NCBI GenBank assembly: GCA_027486725.1
Contig: JAIXOP010000008.1
Coordinates: forward strand, 91,369 to 155,368
DNA length: 64,000 nucleotides
Origin: Burkholderiales bacterium
Lineage (GTDB): Bacteria > Pseudomonadota > Gammaproteobacteria > Burkholderiales > Burkholderiaceae_A
Direction of reading: 5' to 3'
The notes beneath the pieces were generated by a model. The model did not search any database. It was not told the origin of the DNA and saw only the letters and a list, made by a program, of their open reading frames with translations. A program made the translations under genes and the position numbers. Each line of letters starts with the position of its first letter. Position 1 is the stretch's first letter. This document shows positions 39,401 to 48,309 of this stretch, in pieces.

Positions 39401-40066
39401 ATGAAGGCGCAGCTGAATGTGGCCGATGGCGATGCCCTCCTGACCCACCTGGTGGGTCCGAACCTGGTGCGCGGCGCTGCGGGAGAGATTCAGGCCGACC
39501 TGCGCTGGCCGGGGTCTCCCGCCGATTTCTCGCTGCGCTCAGGGCAGGGCAGCCTCACCGCCGACCTGGGCAAGGGGCAGTTCCTCAAGGCCGAGCCAGG
39601 TGCGGCCAAGCTCCTGGGGGTGCTCAGCCTTCAGTCGCTCTCGCGGCGCATCACCTTCGATTTTCGCGACCTGTTTTCGGCGGGTTTCTCGTTTGAGACG
39701 GTGCGCGGCACGGCGGCCGTGGCCCAGGGAACCGTCTCCACGAACAATCTGCGCATCGTGGGCATTCAGGCGGCCGTGCTCATCGATGGCAGCGCTGATC
39801 TGGCCAAAGAGACCCAGGCGCTCGATGTGCTCATCCTGCCCGAGGTCAATGCGGGGCTGGCTTCCTTGGGTTATGCACTCATCAATCCGGCCATCGGCCT
39901 GGCCAGTTTCCTTGCCCAGTTTCTGGTGCAGGATCCGTTGTCCAAGGCGCTTTCCTATCGGGTTCGCATCACTGGGCCCTGGGCGGACCCCGTGGTGGAA
40001 GAGGTCCAGACCCCCAGCGCCGCCCCGAAGGCCGGCCCGAGCGCAGCCCCGGGAAGAGCCCCATGA
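36410..40066 (+). CDS. YhdP-family AsmA-like envelope protein
   Basis: A very long envelope protein (1218 residues) of the AsmA-like/YhdP group, which bridges inner and outer membranes and takes part in phospholipid transport. One N-terminal membrane anchor (MRLLLRVSALLLLLAIAGMAALRVWAW) is followed by extended beta-strand-rich sequence. The C-terminal AsmA-like region is clear: GSLTADLGKGQFLKAEPGAAKLLGVLSLQSLSRRITFDFRDLFSAGFSFE and LINPAIGLASFLAQFLVQDPLSKALSYRVRITGPW. The position divergent from glnE and upstream of a nitrilase gene and tldD is conserved in betaproteobacteria. It overlaps the nitrilase gene by 4 bases (ATGA). Confidence 0.93.
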   Translation: MRLLLRVSALLLLLAIAGMAALRVWAWPQIQSRYGSDAQAQSALAEVLAVEGLTPELRGVQLLWPVLGWPELRMDRLSVSSPDPASVAEGRGLRLRLGPASLWALSQGRPAFHSLDLAEVRLSIDRPDPTALRVGGVLIRESPGDSPMALSALDALGPVRIGRLEVLYAGQALVARGLGLEAGSQRPRVLVGDADLGEVFALADYLGAIPRTGEGPRDGPQLAWSGRVSELDLEARLPAPADYARPSAWLDTILGAEGALTLRDFQLVTAGSLSALTGVSMDLRVADGRIRSTIAGRDVSLISEAWVHSGALALGAVRADLSMRADSRSVEGLSIDIRGLEVDDPKLRLRTEGSVWVPLPAEGSDPAPPSELRLEGSVDGAQPKSLAGVLPTVIGAQAREWMSMALQDGRPIQGSFSVRGDPDRFPFPNGDGGRFAARLRVENQTLQFADPARWPAVTGLFADIRFDNGSLSFESRQAQFMANPVRLAKGQIPELGALVPTLDLTLDLGSSLPDLLAAVQASPVRELINGITDEAVARGRADVVVGLSLNLNDIEASKVEGRLRVRESQVQLLPVLPLVDRLRGELSFTEQGLDSLSFEGAALGGPVSLRQQPDDQALVLEAEGRLQGVALERWLGPQLGLQMQGVATGETPWQMRLEAAGGGLRLRLMSDLRGLAIQLPAPAAKAAGDRWGLEILLDRPGLPATAQLPARGGPRQSWQIRTQAGQLGGRFTQEREVDGRAAREPRLQGLISVGSPLPLSAIAPLASRGLVIAAQATGPVSVDAWIEALARKLKADPKAPETNLPPALGGIVLRAPAATFGRQRLEQVAFGATPPQPNGPPGWRMTVSSIQAAGDLLWGPSPSNAAASRLQGQLSRLWLQRPGDGAEASAAPASAASVQPGDWPEINLQVTDLRLGRQALGRLDLRARPSTTSKAWDIDSAVLAMPGGVLNATGSWIPTLPAPATSPLATQLAAPSAPSGTASSSVRGPSGLVGETRMKAQLNVADGDALLTHLVGPNLVRGAAGEIQADLRWPGSPADFSLRSGQGSLTADLGKGQFLKAEPGAAKLLGVLSLQSLSRRITFDFRDLFSAGFSFETVRGTAAVAQGTVSTNNLRIVGIQAAVLIDGSADLAKETQALDVLILPEVNAGLASLGYALINPAIGLASFLAQFLVQDPLSKALSYRVRITGPWADPVVEEVQTPSAAPKAGPSAAPGRAP

Positions 40067-40956
40067 GCAAAGCAACACCGATGCACAGCGCCTGTGTGGC
40101 TGCCGTTCAGATGGTCTCGGGACTCTCGGTGGCTCGGAACCTCGAGCGGGCCGAGGCGCTGCTGGCCGAGGCCGTGGGCCGGGGGGCCGAGCTGGTGCTG
40201 CTGCCCGAATACTTCTGCCTCATGGGCCAGCGCGACACCGACAAGCTCGCCATTGCCGAACCCTTCGTTGCTGAACCCGTCGCTGCCGATCCGCGGTCCT
40301 CGCCGACGCCGCACCCCCTGCAGACCTGGGCCGCCCGCCTTGCGCAGCACCACCGCATCTGGCTGGTGGCAGGCACGCTGCCCCTGCAGTCGGGCGATGC
40401 GGGTCGGGTGCGCAATGCCATGCTGGTCTATGGCCCCGATGGCCGCTGCGCAGCGCGCTACGACAAGTTGCATCTCTTTGCTCTGCAGACGCCCACCGAG
40501 ACCTTCGACGAGGGCCAGACCATCGAGCCGGGCAGTGCGGTGGGCCTGGTTCAGACCCCGGCGGGCAGGACGCTGCTCTCGGTCTGCTACGACCTGCGAT
40601 TCCCCGAGCTCTTCCGGTGGGCGGGCCAGCAGCAGGCCATCGACCTCATCTTGATGTCGGCTGCCTTCACAGCCCACACCGGCCGGGCGCACTGGGAGCT
40701 GCTGGTGCGCAGCCGGGCGGTGGAGAACCAATGCTGGGTGCTCGCCAGCGCCCAGGGTGGGCTGCACGAGAACGGCCGCAACACCTGGGGCCACTCCATG
40801 CTGGTGGACCCGTGGGGCGAGGTGGTGGAATGCCTGCCCTCGGGCGAAGGTGTGGTGCTGGGCAGGGTTGACCCGGCCATCACCCAGCGCGTGCGCCTAA
40901 AATTGCCTGCCCTTCAACACCAACGCCTGCACGTGTCAGGCATGGAGAAGCCATGA
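40063..40956 (+). CDS. Carbon-nitrogen hydrolase, Nit1/Nit2-like (probable deaminated glutathione amidase)
   Basis: A nitrilase-superfamily amidase. The Glu-Lys-Cys triad is visible as E49 (LVLLPEYF), K135 (ARYDKLHLF) and C175 ([14 protein letters not shown]). [10 protein letters not shown], the [24 protein letters not shown] block and [16 protein letters not shown] match the Nit1 group, which repairs deaminated glutathione; that substrate is inferred from the family. 297 residues. It is sandwiched between yhdP and tldD with ATGA overlaps on both sides, a tight three-gene unit. Confidence 0.9.
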   Translation: MSKATPMHSACVAAVQMVSGLSVARNLERAEALLAEAVGRGAELVLLPEYFCLMGQRDTDKLAIAEPFVAEPVAADPRSSPTPHPLQTWAARLAQHHRIWLVAGTLPLQSGDAGRVRNAMLVYGPDGRCAARYDKLHLFALQTPTETFDEGQTIEPGSAVGLVQTPAGRTLLSVCYDLRFPELFRWAGQQQAIDLILMSAAFTAHTGRAHWELLVRSRAVENQCWVLASAQGGLHENGRNTWGHSMLVDPWGEVVECLPSGEGVVLGRVDPAITQRVRLKLPALQHQRLHVSGMEKP

Positions 40957-42464
40957 CTCCCCGCGACTCTGCCATCGCTGCCCTGGGCCTTGCCGACGAG
41001 CTGCTGCTCACGCCCGCAGGGCTGTCGCACCAGGATCTGTTTGCAGCGCTCGATCGCATCCACGCCCACAAGGTCGACGGGGCCGACATCTATTTCCAGT
41101 ACAGCCGTGCCGAGGGCTGGTCGCTCGATGAGGGCCTGGTCAAATCCGGCAGCTTCTCCATCGACAGTGGCGTGGGCGTTCGGGCGATCTCCGGAGAAAA
41201 GCAGGCCTTTGCCTACAGCGACAGCCTCTCGGTGCAGGCACTGCGCGAGGCCGCCGACACCGTGCGCACCATCTCTGCGGCGGGCAAGAGCACGCCCCGC
41301 GGCATTGCCGTCGGCCAAGGCCGCAGCACGCCATCGGCCACCGATCGACTGCGCGTGCCGGAGGCACACCCCCAGTCTCTCTACCTTCCGCTCGACCCCA
41401 CCGAGGCCCTGAGTTCGGATGCGAAGGTCGAGATGCTGATGACCATCGACCGACTCGCCCGCGCGGCCGACCCGCGCGTGGTGCAGGTCAATGCGTCGCT
41501 GGTGGGGGCCTTCGATGTGGTCCTGGTGGCTCGCGCCGATGGCCAGTTGGCGGCCGATGTGCGTCCGCTGGTGCGGCTGTCGGTCTCGGTGATTGTCGAG
41601 CAGCAGGGCCGCCGGGAGCGCGGCAGCAGCGGCGGTGGTGGCCGTTATGGCCTCGCACGCTTCACCCCCGAGCAGCTCGCCCACCATGCCGCCGAGGCGG
41701 TGCGCGAGGCCCTGGTGAATCTGGAATCCCGGCCCGCGCCGGCAGGTCAGTTCCCCGTGGTGCTGGGCCCTGGTTGGCCCGGCATCCTGCTTCACGAGGC
41801 GATCGGCCATGGCCTGGAGGGCGACTTCAATCGCCGGGGCTCGAGTGCCTTCTCGGGCCGCATCGGTCAGCGCGTGGCCGCGCCGGGGGTGACGGTGGTC
41901 GACGATGGCACCCTGCCTGACCGCCGGGGCTCGCTCAACCTCGACGACGAGGGCAACGCCACCCAGCGCACCGTGCTCATCGAGGACGGCATCCTGCGCG
42001 GCTACATCCAAGACGAGCTCAACGCCCGCCTCATGAAGGTCAGGCCCACCGGCAACGGGCGCCGTGAGTCGTATGCCCACCTCACCATGCCACGCATGAC
42101 CAACACCCTGATGCTCGGCGGTCGCGACGACCCCCAAGACATCGTGGCATCGCTGAAGAAGGGCATCTATGCCGTGAACTTCGGCGGCGGTCAGGTCGAC
42201 ATCACCTCGGGCAAGTTTGTGTTTTCGGCGAGCGAGGCCTATTGGGTGGAGGACGGAAAAATCCAGTACCCGGTGAAGGGCGCCACCCTCATTGGCAATG
42301 GCCCCGATGCACTCACTCGGGTCACCCGCATCGGCAACGATATGGGGCTTGACCCTGGCGTGGGCACCTGTGGCAAAGAGGGCCAGAGTGTCCCAGTGGG
42401 GGTGGGGCAGCCCACGCTGCGCATCGAGGGCCTCACGGTGGGGGGCACGGGGTCCGCAGGCTAG
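40953..42464 (+). CDS. tldD: Metalloprotease TldD
   Basis: TldD acts with TldE/PmbA as a heterodimeric protease that unfolds and cleaves peptides such as microcin precursors and CcdA. The zinc motif is in [22 protein letters not shown] (about residue 278-299, HExxxH). [18 protein letters not shown] and the C-terminal [42 protein letters not shown] block are family signatures. 503 residues includes an N-terminal extension of about 15 residues over E. coli TldD. No pmbA is in this window. The stop codon TAG falls within a possible TAGAAT -10 element (42462-42467) for the following aroG. Confidence 0.97.
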   Translation: MTPRDSAIAALGLADELLLTPAGLSHQDLFAALDRIHAHKVDGADIYFQYSRAEGWSLDEGLVKSGSFSIDSGVGVRAISGEKQAFAYSDSLSVQALREAADTVRTISAAGKSTPRGIAVGQGRSTPSATDRLRVPEAHPQSLYLPLDPTEALSSDAKVEMLMTIDRLARAADPRVVQVNASLVGAFDVVLVARADGQLAADVRPLVRLSVSVIVEQQGRRERGSSGGGGRYGLARFTPEQLAHHAAEAVREALVNLESRPAPAGQFPVVLGPGWPGILLHEAIGHGLEGDFNRRGSSAFSGRIGQRVAAPGVTVVDDGTLPDRRGSLNLDDEGNATQRTVLIEDGILRGYIQDELNARLMKVRPTGNGRRESYAHLTMPRMTNTLMLGGRDDPQDIVASLKKGIYAVNFGGGQVDITSGKFVFSASEAYWVEDGKIQYPVKGATLIGNGPDALTRVTRIGNDMGLDPGVGTCGKEGQSVPVGVGQPTLRIEGLTVGGTGSAG

Positions 42465-42497
42465 AATGAATCCCAAAGCCCATAAGACCTTGTGACC

Positions 42498-43589
42498 ATG
42501 ACCACCGCACAGACCGCGCCCGCCACGGCCAACCTCCGCATCCAAAACATTCGCGAGCTCGCCACACCCGAGTCGCTCACTGCCGCGTTGCCCGCCTCGA
42601 CCAAGGTCTGCCAGACCGTGGCCCAGAGCCGCGAGGCCATCCACCGCATCCTCCACGAGATGGACGATCGGCTGCTGGTCATCATTGGTCCCTGCTCCAT
42701 CCATGACCCCAAGTCGGGCTTGGAATATGCCCGGCGTCTCATCGAGCAGCGGCAGCGCTTTGCCGCTGACCTAGAGATCGTGATGCGGGTCTACTTCGAG
42801 AAGCCCCGCACCACGGTGGGTTGGAAGGGCCTCATCAACGACCCCCACCTCGACAACTCCTTCGACATCAACACGGGCCTGCGCATGGGCCGCGAGATTC
42901 TGCTCGAGATCAACAGCCTGGGCCTGCCCGCGGGTGTGGAGTTTCTCGATGTGATCTCCCCGCAGTACATCGCCGACCTCGTGTCTTGGGGGGCCATCGG
43001 CGCGCGCACCACCGAATCCCAGATTCACCGAGAGCTGGCTTCGGGCCTGTCGTGCCCGGTGGGCTTCAAAAACGGCACCGACGGCAATCTGCGCATCGCC
43101 TTCGATGCGATCAAGTCCGCCTCGCATCCGCACCACTTCCTCTCGGTGACCGCCGAGGGCCGAACGGCCATCGTCTCCACGCGCGGCAACGAGGACTGCC
43201 ATGTGATTCTGCGCGGCGGCAAGGCACCCAACTTCGATGCAGCGAGTGTGGCTGCGGCCTGCCAAGAGGCGGCCTCGGCCAATATGGCCTGCCGCCTGAT
43301 GATCGACATGAGCCACGGCAACTCCAGCAAAAAGCCCGAGAACCAGCTGCCGGTCTCTGAGGTGATTCGCGATCAGCTCAGCGCCGGCGACGAGCGCATC
43401 TTCGGCGTGATGGTGGAGAGCCACCTCACCTTTGGCCGGCAGGACCTCAAGCCCGGCATGACGCGCGACGATCTCGTTTACGGCCAGAGCATCACCGACG
43501 GCTGCATCGGCTGGGAAGACTCCCTGACCATTCTGGAAAATCTCGCGGAGGGCGTGCGCGCCCGCCGGGTTCAGAAGGGCCGCCCCTAA
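42498..43589 (+). CDS. aroG: 3-deoxy-7-phosphoheptulonate (DAHP) synthase, class I
   Basis: This enzyme joins phosphoenolpyruvate and erythrose 4-phosphate, the entry to the shikimate pathway. It is the AroG/F/H type: LLVIIGPCSIHDPKSGLEYARRL, MRVYFEKPRTTVGWKGLINDPHLDNSFDI, FKNGTDGN, ILRGGKAPNFD and the metal-binding MIDMSHGNSSKK. 363 residues from the ATG at 42498; a GTG six bases earlier is the alternative. Which amino acid inhibits it cannot be read from sequence alone, so the symbol is family-level. A GC hairpin separates its end from the convergent adenosyltransferase gene. Confidence 0.95.
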   Translation: MTTAQTAPATANLRIQNIRELATPESLTAALPASTKVCQTVAQSREAIHRILHEMDDRLLVIIGPCSIHDPKSGLEYARRLIEQRQRFAADLEIVMRVYFEKPRTTVGWKGLINDPHLDNSFDINTGLRMGREILLEINSLGLPAGVEFLDVISPQYIADLVSWGAIGARTTESQIHRELASGLSCPVGFKNGTDGNLRIAFDAIKSASHPHHFLSVTAEGRTAIVSTRGNEDCHVILRGGKAPNFDAASVAAACQEAASANMACRLMIDMSHGNSSKKPENQLPVSEVIRDQLSAGDERIFGVMVESHLTFGRQDLKPGMTRDDLVYGQSITDGCIGWEDSLTILENLAEGVRARRVQKGRP

Positions 43590-43596
43590 AACTGGC

Positions 43597-43619
43597 GCTC
43601 CGGGGCCCAGCCCCGGGGC
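43597..43619. terminator. GC-rich hairpin between convergent aroG and adenosyltransferase genes
   Basis: GCTCCGGGGC (43597-43606) pairs with GCCCCGGGGC (43610-43619) in a 10-bp stem with one G-T pair and a 3-base loop. It fills the 30-base gap between two convergent genes. There is no T run on either side, so termination would be imperfect; it may act on both strands. Confidence 0.5.
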
Positions 43620-44255
43620 TCAGTGGTCGCCGCCCGTGCCCCGCCACTGCGGCTGGGGCGTGCCGTAGAGCTCGGCCAGAAGCCGGCCCATCACAAACAG
43701 CCAGTCCGAGAGCCGGTTGAGGTATTGCATGGGGGCGAGCAGCGAGGGCTGTGCCTCGGGCTCTGCAGACCACATGAGGGTGGCAACCCGCCGCTCGGCC
43801 CGCCGAGCCACGGTGCGGGCCACATGGCATTGGCCCATGAGGACACTGCCGCCCGGGATCACAAACTCGCGCAGCGGTGCCAGCCGTTCGTTGGCCTGTT
43901 CCACCTCGGCCTCGAGGCGGCCAATGGCCTCATCGGGAAGCAGGCTGTGGCCGGGCATCGACAACCCGCCGCCCAGGTCGAAGAGCTCGTCCTGGATGCG
44001 GCGCAGTTGGTCGCGCACCCGCCGCAGCGCCTCGGTGTCTTGGGGGGCGGGCTCGTGTTGATCGCCGGCGTTGGCCGCGGGCAGTGGGCTGGCGGCCAGG
44101 TGCGCCGCCAGCAGGCCCAGGTGGGCATTGAGCTCATCCACATCGCCCATGGCCTCACAGCGGGGATGGTCTTTGCGCAGCCGGCTGCCGTCGGCCATGC
44201 CGGTCTCGCCGTGGTCGCCGGTGCGGGTAGTAATTCTGCTGAGGCGGTTTTTCAC
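43620..44255 (-). CDS. Cob(I)alamin adenosyltransferase, PduO type
   Basis: This enzyme transfers the adenosyl group of ATP to cob(I)alamin to make coenzyme B12. The N-terminal ATP loop ITTRTGDHGETGMADGSR (about 8-25), DVDELNAHLGLL and the C-terminal RTVARRAERRVATL and YLNRLSDWLFVMGRL identify the PduO fold. 211 residues, with a small insertion after AAHLAASPLP. The start is GTG at 44255, preceded by TACACT at a 6-base distance and no Shine-Dalgarno. It is divergent from glcD across a perfect inverted repeat. Confidence 0.94.
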   Translation of the reverse strand: MKNRLSRITTRTGDHGETGMADGSRLRKDHPRCEAMGDVDELNAHLGLLAAHLAASPLPAANAGDQHEPAPQDTEALRRVRDQLRRIQDELFDLGGGLSMPGHSLLPDEAIGRLEAEVEQANERLAPLREFVIPGGSVLMGQCHVARTVARRAERRVATLMWSAEPEAQPSLLAPMQYLNRLSDWLFVMGRLLAELYGTPQPQWRGTGGDH

Positions 44256-44260
44256 GCCGC

Positions 44261-44282
44261 CAGTGTACCCAGGGCTACACTG
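44261..44282. promoter_or_regulatory. Symmetric inverted repeat with divergent -10-like hexamers between adenosyltransferase and glcD
   Basis: CAGTGTA (44261-44267), an 8-base spacer and TACACTG (44276-44282) form a perfect 7-bp inverted repeat. Each arm contains TACACT pointing outward, and each hexamer ends exactly 6 bases before the start codon on its side (GTG at 44255, ATG at 44288). The repeat could be two leaderless promoters, an operator, or both at once. Confidence 0.55.
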
Positions 44283-44287
44283 CGCGC

Positions 44288-45805
44288 ATGAATTCGCCCT
44301 ACGAGCTTGGCGAGCTGCGATTCGCCGACATCCACGCCGGCCTGCCCGAGGCCCGGCGTGAGGCCCTGCTGACGGCCCTGCGCGAGCGCCTACCCGAACA
44401 TTGCATCATCGCCGATGCCGAGGGCCGACGGCCCTATGAGTGCGACGGCCTCACTGGCTATCGCGAGCTGCCTTCGGTGGTGGTCATGCCCGAGACCGAG
44501 GCCCAGGTGGGCGAGGTTCTGGCCACCTGCCACCGCCTGCAGGTGCCGGTGGTGGCCCGGGGTGCGGGCACTGGCCTCTCGGGCGGCGCCACCCCCCACC
44601 GCGGTGGCGTGCTGCTCGCTTTGGCCAAGCTCAGCCAGATCATCGACATCGATCCCATCGCCCGCACGGCCCGGGTGCAGCCCGGGGTGCGCAATCTCGC
44701 CATCAGCGAGGCTGCGGCCGTGCATGGCCTCTACTACGCCCCCGATCCTTCCTCGCAGATCGCCTGCACCATCGGTGGCAATGTGGCCGAGAACTCGGGT
44801 GGCGTGCATTGTTTGAAGTACGGCCTCACCGTGCACAACGTGATGGAGGTCCGCGGCTATCTGGTGGATGGTCAGCCCTTCTGCTTTGGCGGACGCACAC
44901 CCGACCAGCCGGGACTCGATCTTCTGGCGGTGCTCATTGGCTCGGAGGGCATGCTGGGGGTTGTGACCGAGGTCCTTGTGAAGCTCACCCCCAAGCCCCA
45001 GTTGGCGCAGGTCGTGATGGCCTCGTTTGCCGACGTCGAGGCCGCAGGCCAGGCGGTGGCCGACCTCATCGCGGCGGGCATCATTCCTGCAGGCCTCGAG
45101 ATGATGGATCAGGGCATGACTGCCGCGGTGGAGGAGTTTGTGCACGCGGGCTACGACACGCAGGCTGCAGCCATCTTGCTGTGCGAGTCCGACGGCACCC
45201 CGACCGAGGTGGCGGAAGAGATCGCACACATGAAGGCGGTGCTCTCGGCCAGTGGCGCCACCGGCCTGGCGGTGTCGCAGTCGGAAGACGAGCGCATGCG
45301 CTTCTGGTCGGGCCGCAAGAACGCCTTTCCGGCCTCTGGGCGGATCTCGCCCGACTATTACTGCATCGACGGCACCATTCCCCGCCGCATGCTGGGCACC
45401 ATGCTCCGACGCATCGCCGGGATGGAAGTGACCTACGGCCTGCGCTGCATCAATGTCTTTCATGCCGGCGATGGCAACCTGCACCCCCTCATTTTGTTCG
45501 ATGCCTCCAAGCCCGGTGAGTTCGAGACCACCGAGCGCTTCGGCGCCGAGATCCTGGAGCTCTGCGTTGAGATGGGCGGCACCGTGACCGGCGAGCACGG
45601 CGTGGGCCTCGAAAAGATCAACAGCATGTGCGTGCAGTTCGCTCTCGAGGAGCGGCTGGCATTTCTGTCCGTGAAGCGCGCCTTCGATCCTCCCGGGCTC
45701 TTGAACCCGGGCAAGGGCATCCCCACCCTCAGCCGCTGCGCCGAATATGGCCGGATGCATGTGCACCGGGGCAGCCTGCGCTTCCCCGAACTGCCCCGGT
45801 TCTAA
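44288..45805 (+). CDS. glcD: Glycolate oxidase subunit GlcD (FAD-linked)
   Basis: GlcD is the FAD-binding catalytic subunit of glycolate oxidase, which with GlcE and GlcF oxidises glycolate to glyoxylate. The FAD domain shows VVVMPETEAQVGEVLATCHR, VVARGAGTGLSGGATPHRGGVLLAL, IACTIGGNVAENSGGVHCLKYGLT and LIGSEGMLGVVTEVLVKLTP. The C-terminal FAD-oxidase domain has NVFHAGDGNLHPLILFD and GTVTGEHGVGLEK. 505 residues is normal. The ATG at 44288 lacks a Shine-Dalgarno and lies 6 bases after TACACT. It is followed at 21 bases by glcE. Confidence 0.96.
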   Translation: MNSPYELGELRFADIHAGLPEARREALLTALRERLPEHCIIADAEGRRPYECDGLTGYRELPSVVVMPETEAQVGEVLATCHRLQVPVVARGAGTGLSGGATPHRGGVLLALAKLSQIIDIDPIARTARVQPGVRNLAISEAAAVHGLYYAPDPSSQIACTIGGNVAENSGGVHCLKYGLTVHNVMEVRGYLVDGQPFCFGGRTPDQPGLDLLAVLIGSEGMLGVVTEVLVKLTPKPQLAQVVMASFADVEAAGQAVADLIAAGIIPAGLEMMDQGMTAAVEEFVHAGYDTQAAAILLCESDGTPTEVAEEIAHMKAVLSASGATGLAVSQSEDERMRFWSGRKNAFPASGRISPDYYCIDGTIPRRMLGTMLRRIAGMEVTYGLRCINVFHAGDGNLHPLILFDASKPGEFETTERFGAEILELCVEMGGTVTGEHGVGLEKINSMCVQFALEERLAFLSVKRAFDPPGLLNPGKGIPTLSRCAEYGRMHVHRGSLRFPELPRF

Positions 45806-45826
45806 ACGCTCTTTGCCAACACGCCC

Positions 45827-47008
45827 ATGACCATGCCCAGCCCCGGGGCGGCCGATGCCGCCACCCTCGATTGGCTTGCCCATGCCCGCGATCGGGTGCG
45901 CCAGGCGGCCGCGGCCCAGGGCGCCCGCCCGCTGCTGGCCGAAGGATTTGGCAGCAAGCGCTCCTTGGGCATGCCCGCGCGCGACGGCACCGAGACCCTG
46001 TCCATGCTCGACTACACCGGGGTGGTGAGTTTCGATCCCACGGAACTGGTGGTGGTGGCCCGGGCGGGCACCCCGATGGCCGAGGTCGAGGCACTCTTAG
46101 GGGAACGCAATCAGGTGCTGGCCTTCGAGCCCCCCCGGCTGGGCGGCAGTGGGAGCATTGGCGGGATGGTGGCCATGGGGCTCTCGGGCCCCCGACGGCT
46201 GACGGCTGGGCCATGCCGCGACTTTGTGTTGGGCATGACTGTGATGAATTCCCGCGGCGAGATGATGCGCTTTGGCGGCACCGTGATGAAGAACGTCGCG
46301 GGCTACGATGTCTCTCGCCTGCACACCGGCGCCCGCGGCAGCCTCGGCATCATTCTCGATGTCGCTCTGAAGGTCTTGCCTCGGCCGGCGGCCGAGGCCA
46401 GCCTGGTCTTTGAGCCGGGCGCCCTGGGGGCCGAGGCCGATCTGCTGCGCCGGCTCAACGGCTGGCTCGCCCAGCCCTGGCCGCTGGCGGCGACCGCCAC
46501 CGAGCCCGATGGCCATGTGTTTTTGCGCCTGATGGGCGCCAAGGCCGCCGTGGCCGAGGCGACGGTGCACTTCCAGGGCCAGGGCGCTGCGTTGTTGGCC
46601 GAGCCCGATGCCCATCGATTCTGGACCGGCCTGCGCGATCGTCAGCATGCGTTCTTTTCCAGGCCCGGCGCCCTCTGGCGCCTCAGCCTGCCGCCCACCA
46701 CCCCCACCCCCGAGCCCCTGCGCGACCTGCCGCGCCTCACCGAGTGGGCGGGCGGACAGCGCTGGATCCTGGCTGACCTGCCCGCGGCTGCGGTGCGGTC
46801 TGCCGCCCAGGCCGCCGGCGGCTGGGCAGAGCTCGTTCGGGTTGGTGCGGGCATGGACACCTCCGAATTGCAGACACCGCTCGCGGCCGAAGCCTTGGCC
46901 CTGCACCAGCGTCTGGCCCAGCAGCTCGACCCCGAGGGTGCCTTTGCCCATGGTCGGCTCTTTCCGCGTGCAGCAACCACCGAAGGCATGGCATGGACAC
47001 ACAACTAG
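45827..47008 (+). CDS. glcE: Glycolate oxidase subunit GlcE (FAD-binding)
   Basis: GlcE is a second, shorter FAD-binding subunit. The sequence has GFGSKRSLG, VVARAGTPMAEVEALLGERNQVLAFEPP, SIGGMVAMGLSGPRRLTAGPCRDFVLGM and GTVMKNVAGYDVSRLHTGARGSLGIILDVALKVLP, typical for GlcE. 393 residues against 350 in E. coli; the extra length is distributed in loops. It overlaps the start of glcF by 16 bases, so the two are probably translationally coupled. Confidence 0.95.
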   Translation: MTMPSPGAADAATLDWLAHARDRVRQAAAAQGARPLLAEGFGSKRSLGMPARDGTETLSMLDYTGVVSFDPTELVVVARAGTPMAEVEALLGERNQVLAFEPPRLGGSGSIGGMVAMGLSGPRRLTAGPCRDFVLGMTVMNSRGEMMRFGGTVMKNVAGYDVSRLHTGARGSLGIILDVALKVLPRPAAEASLVFEPGALGAEADLLRRLNGWLAQPWPLAATATEPDGHVFLRLMGAKAAVAEATVHFQGQGAALLAEPDAHRFWTGLRDRQHAFFSRPGALWRLSLPPTTPTPEPLRDLPRLTEWAGGQRWILADLPAAAVRSAAQAAGGWAELVRVGAGMDTSELQTPLAAEALALHQRLAQQLDPEGAFAHGRLFPRAATTEGMAWTHN

Positions 47009-48309
47009 CCGACTGGGCGCAGGCCCGGCCCGAGGCCCTGGAGGCCCAGAAGATTCTGCAGCGCTGCGTGCATTGCGGCTTCTGCACGGCCACCTGCCCC
47101 ACCTATCGCGTGCTGGGCGATGAGCGCGACAGCCCGCGCGGCCGCATCTACCTCATCAAGCAAATGCTGGAGGGCCACGCCACGGGGCGGGCATCTCAGG
47201 AGCACCTCGACCGCTGCCTGACCTGCCGCAACTGCGAGACCACCTGCCCGTCGGGCGTTCAATACGGCCGTCTCGCCGACTTGGGCCGCACCCTGATGGA
47301 GGAGCGGGTGGCGCGCCCCTGGAGGCAACGGCTGCTGCGGGCCCTCCTGCGCGAGGGCCTCACCAGCCCACTGTTCGCGCATGCGCTGGCCCTCGGCCGT
47401 TGGGTGCGCCCTCTGTTGCCGGCGAGCCTGCGGGCCAAGGTGGTCCAGCGGCGCAGCCCCGGGGTGGTGAGCGATCTCTCCCCGGTGGGGCCGCCGAGTG
47501 CGCTGGTCTTCCCGCCATCGCGCCTGCCGGCCGCCGCCGTGGCGGCACTTCCAGCGCGTCGGGTGGTCTTGCCCGGCGGCTGCGTGCAGCCCGCCCTGCT
47601 GCCCAGCATCGATGCGGCCACCCAGCGCATTCTTGCTGACTTGCGCATCGCCACCCTCCGTCCCGAGGACTCCGGCTGCTGCGGGGCACTGCGCCACCAC
47701 CTGGCCGATGCCGCCGGCAGCACCCGACAGATGCAGCGCAATGCCCAGGCCTGGGCTGCGCCGCTGGCGAGGCAGGAGGCCGATGCGGTGCTCATGAATG
47801 CCTCGGGCTGCGCGGTCATGGTGGCCGAGTACGGACACCTTCTGGAAGACACCCCGGCTGCTGCGGATGGGCGGGCGGTGAGCGAGGCCCTGCAGGACCC
47901 GATATCGCTGCTGATGCCTCATGCGGCACTCTTCGCCGAGGCCTTGGCGCCCCGCGCCGCCGGCTGGGGGCCGATGGTCTACCACCCACCCTGCACCCAG
48001 CAGCACGGCCTGAAGATCAGGGGCCAGGTGGAACTCTTTTTGAAGCGCCTGGGGGTGAACCTTCTGCCGGTGGCCGATGCCCACCTCTGCTGTGGCTCGG
48101 CGGGCACCTATTCCATCCTGCAGCCGGAGATGTCGCAGACCCTGCGCGACGACAAGCTTCAGAAGCTTCAGGCGGGGCGGCCAGAGCGCATTCTCTCGGC
48201 CAACATTGGCTGCCTTACCCACCTCGAGGCCGGCACCCACACCCCTGTGGTGCATTGGCTCGAGTGGCTCGACGCCGAACTCAACGCTGCGGCAGACGCC
48301 CGGGCGTGA
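46993..48309 (+). CDS. glcF: Glycolate oxidase iron-sulfur subunit GlcF
   Basis: GlcF carries electrons from the flavin subunits to the quinone pool. Two [4Fe-4S] motifs are visible: C25, C28, C31 and C35 (CVHCGFCTATCP) and C75, C78, C81 and C85 (CLTCRNCETTCP). The C-terminal half has the cysteine-rich CCG-type elements GCCGALRHH, YHPPCTQQHGLK and HLCCGSAGTYS. 438 residues, near the usual 407-420. Its 3' end overlaps the convergent anmK gene by 29 bases. No glcC-type regulator gene is present in the window. Confidence 0.96.
   Translation: MDTQLADWAQARPEALEAQKILQRCVHCGFCTATCPTYRVLGDERDSPRGRIYLIKQMLEGHATGRASQEHLDRCLTCRNCETTCPSGVQYGRLADLGRTLMEERVARPWRQRLLRALLREGLTSPLFAHALALGRWVRPLLPASLRAKVVQRRSPGVVSDLSPVGPPSALVFPPSRLPAAAVAALPARRVVLPGGCVQPALLPSIDAATQRILADLRIATLRPEDSGCCGALRHHLADAAGSTRQMQRNAQAWAAPLARQEADAVLMNASGCAVMVAEYGHLLEDTPAAADGRAVSEALQDPISLLMPHAALFAEALAPRAAGWGPMVYHPPCTQQHGLKIRGQVELFLKRLGVNLLPVADAHLCCGSAGTYSILQPEMSQTLRDDKLQKLQAGRPERILSANIGCLTHLEAGTHTPVVHWLEWLDAELNAAADARA

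Noticed and set aside
40868..40903. TTGACC and TAAAAT inside the nitrilase gene as an internal tldD promoter
   Set aside because: The spacer is 24 bases, too long for a sigma-70 promoter, and tldD already overlaps the preceding gene.
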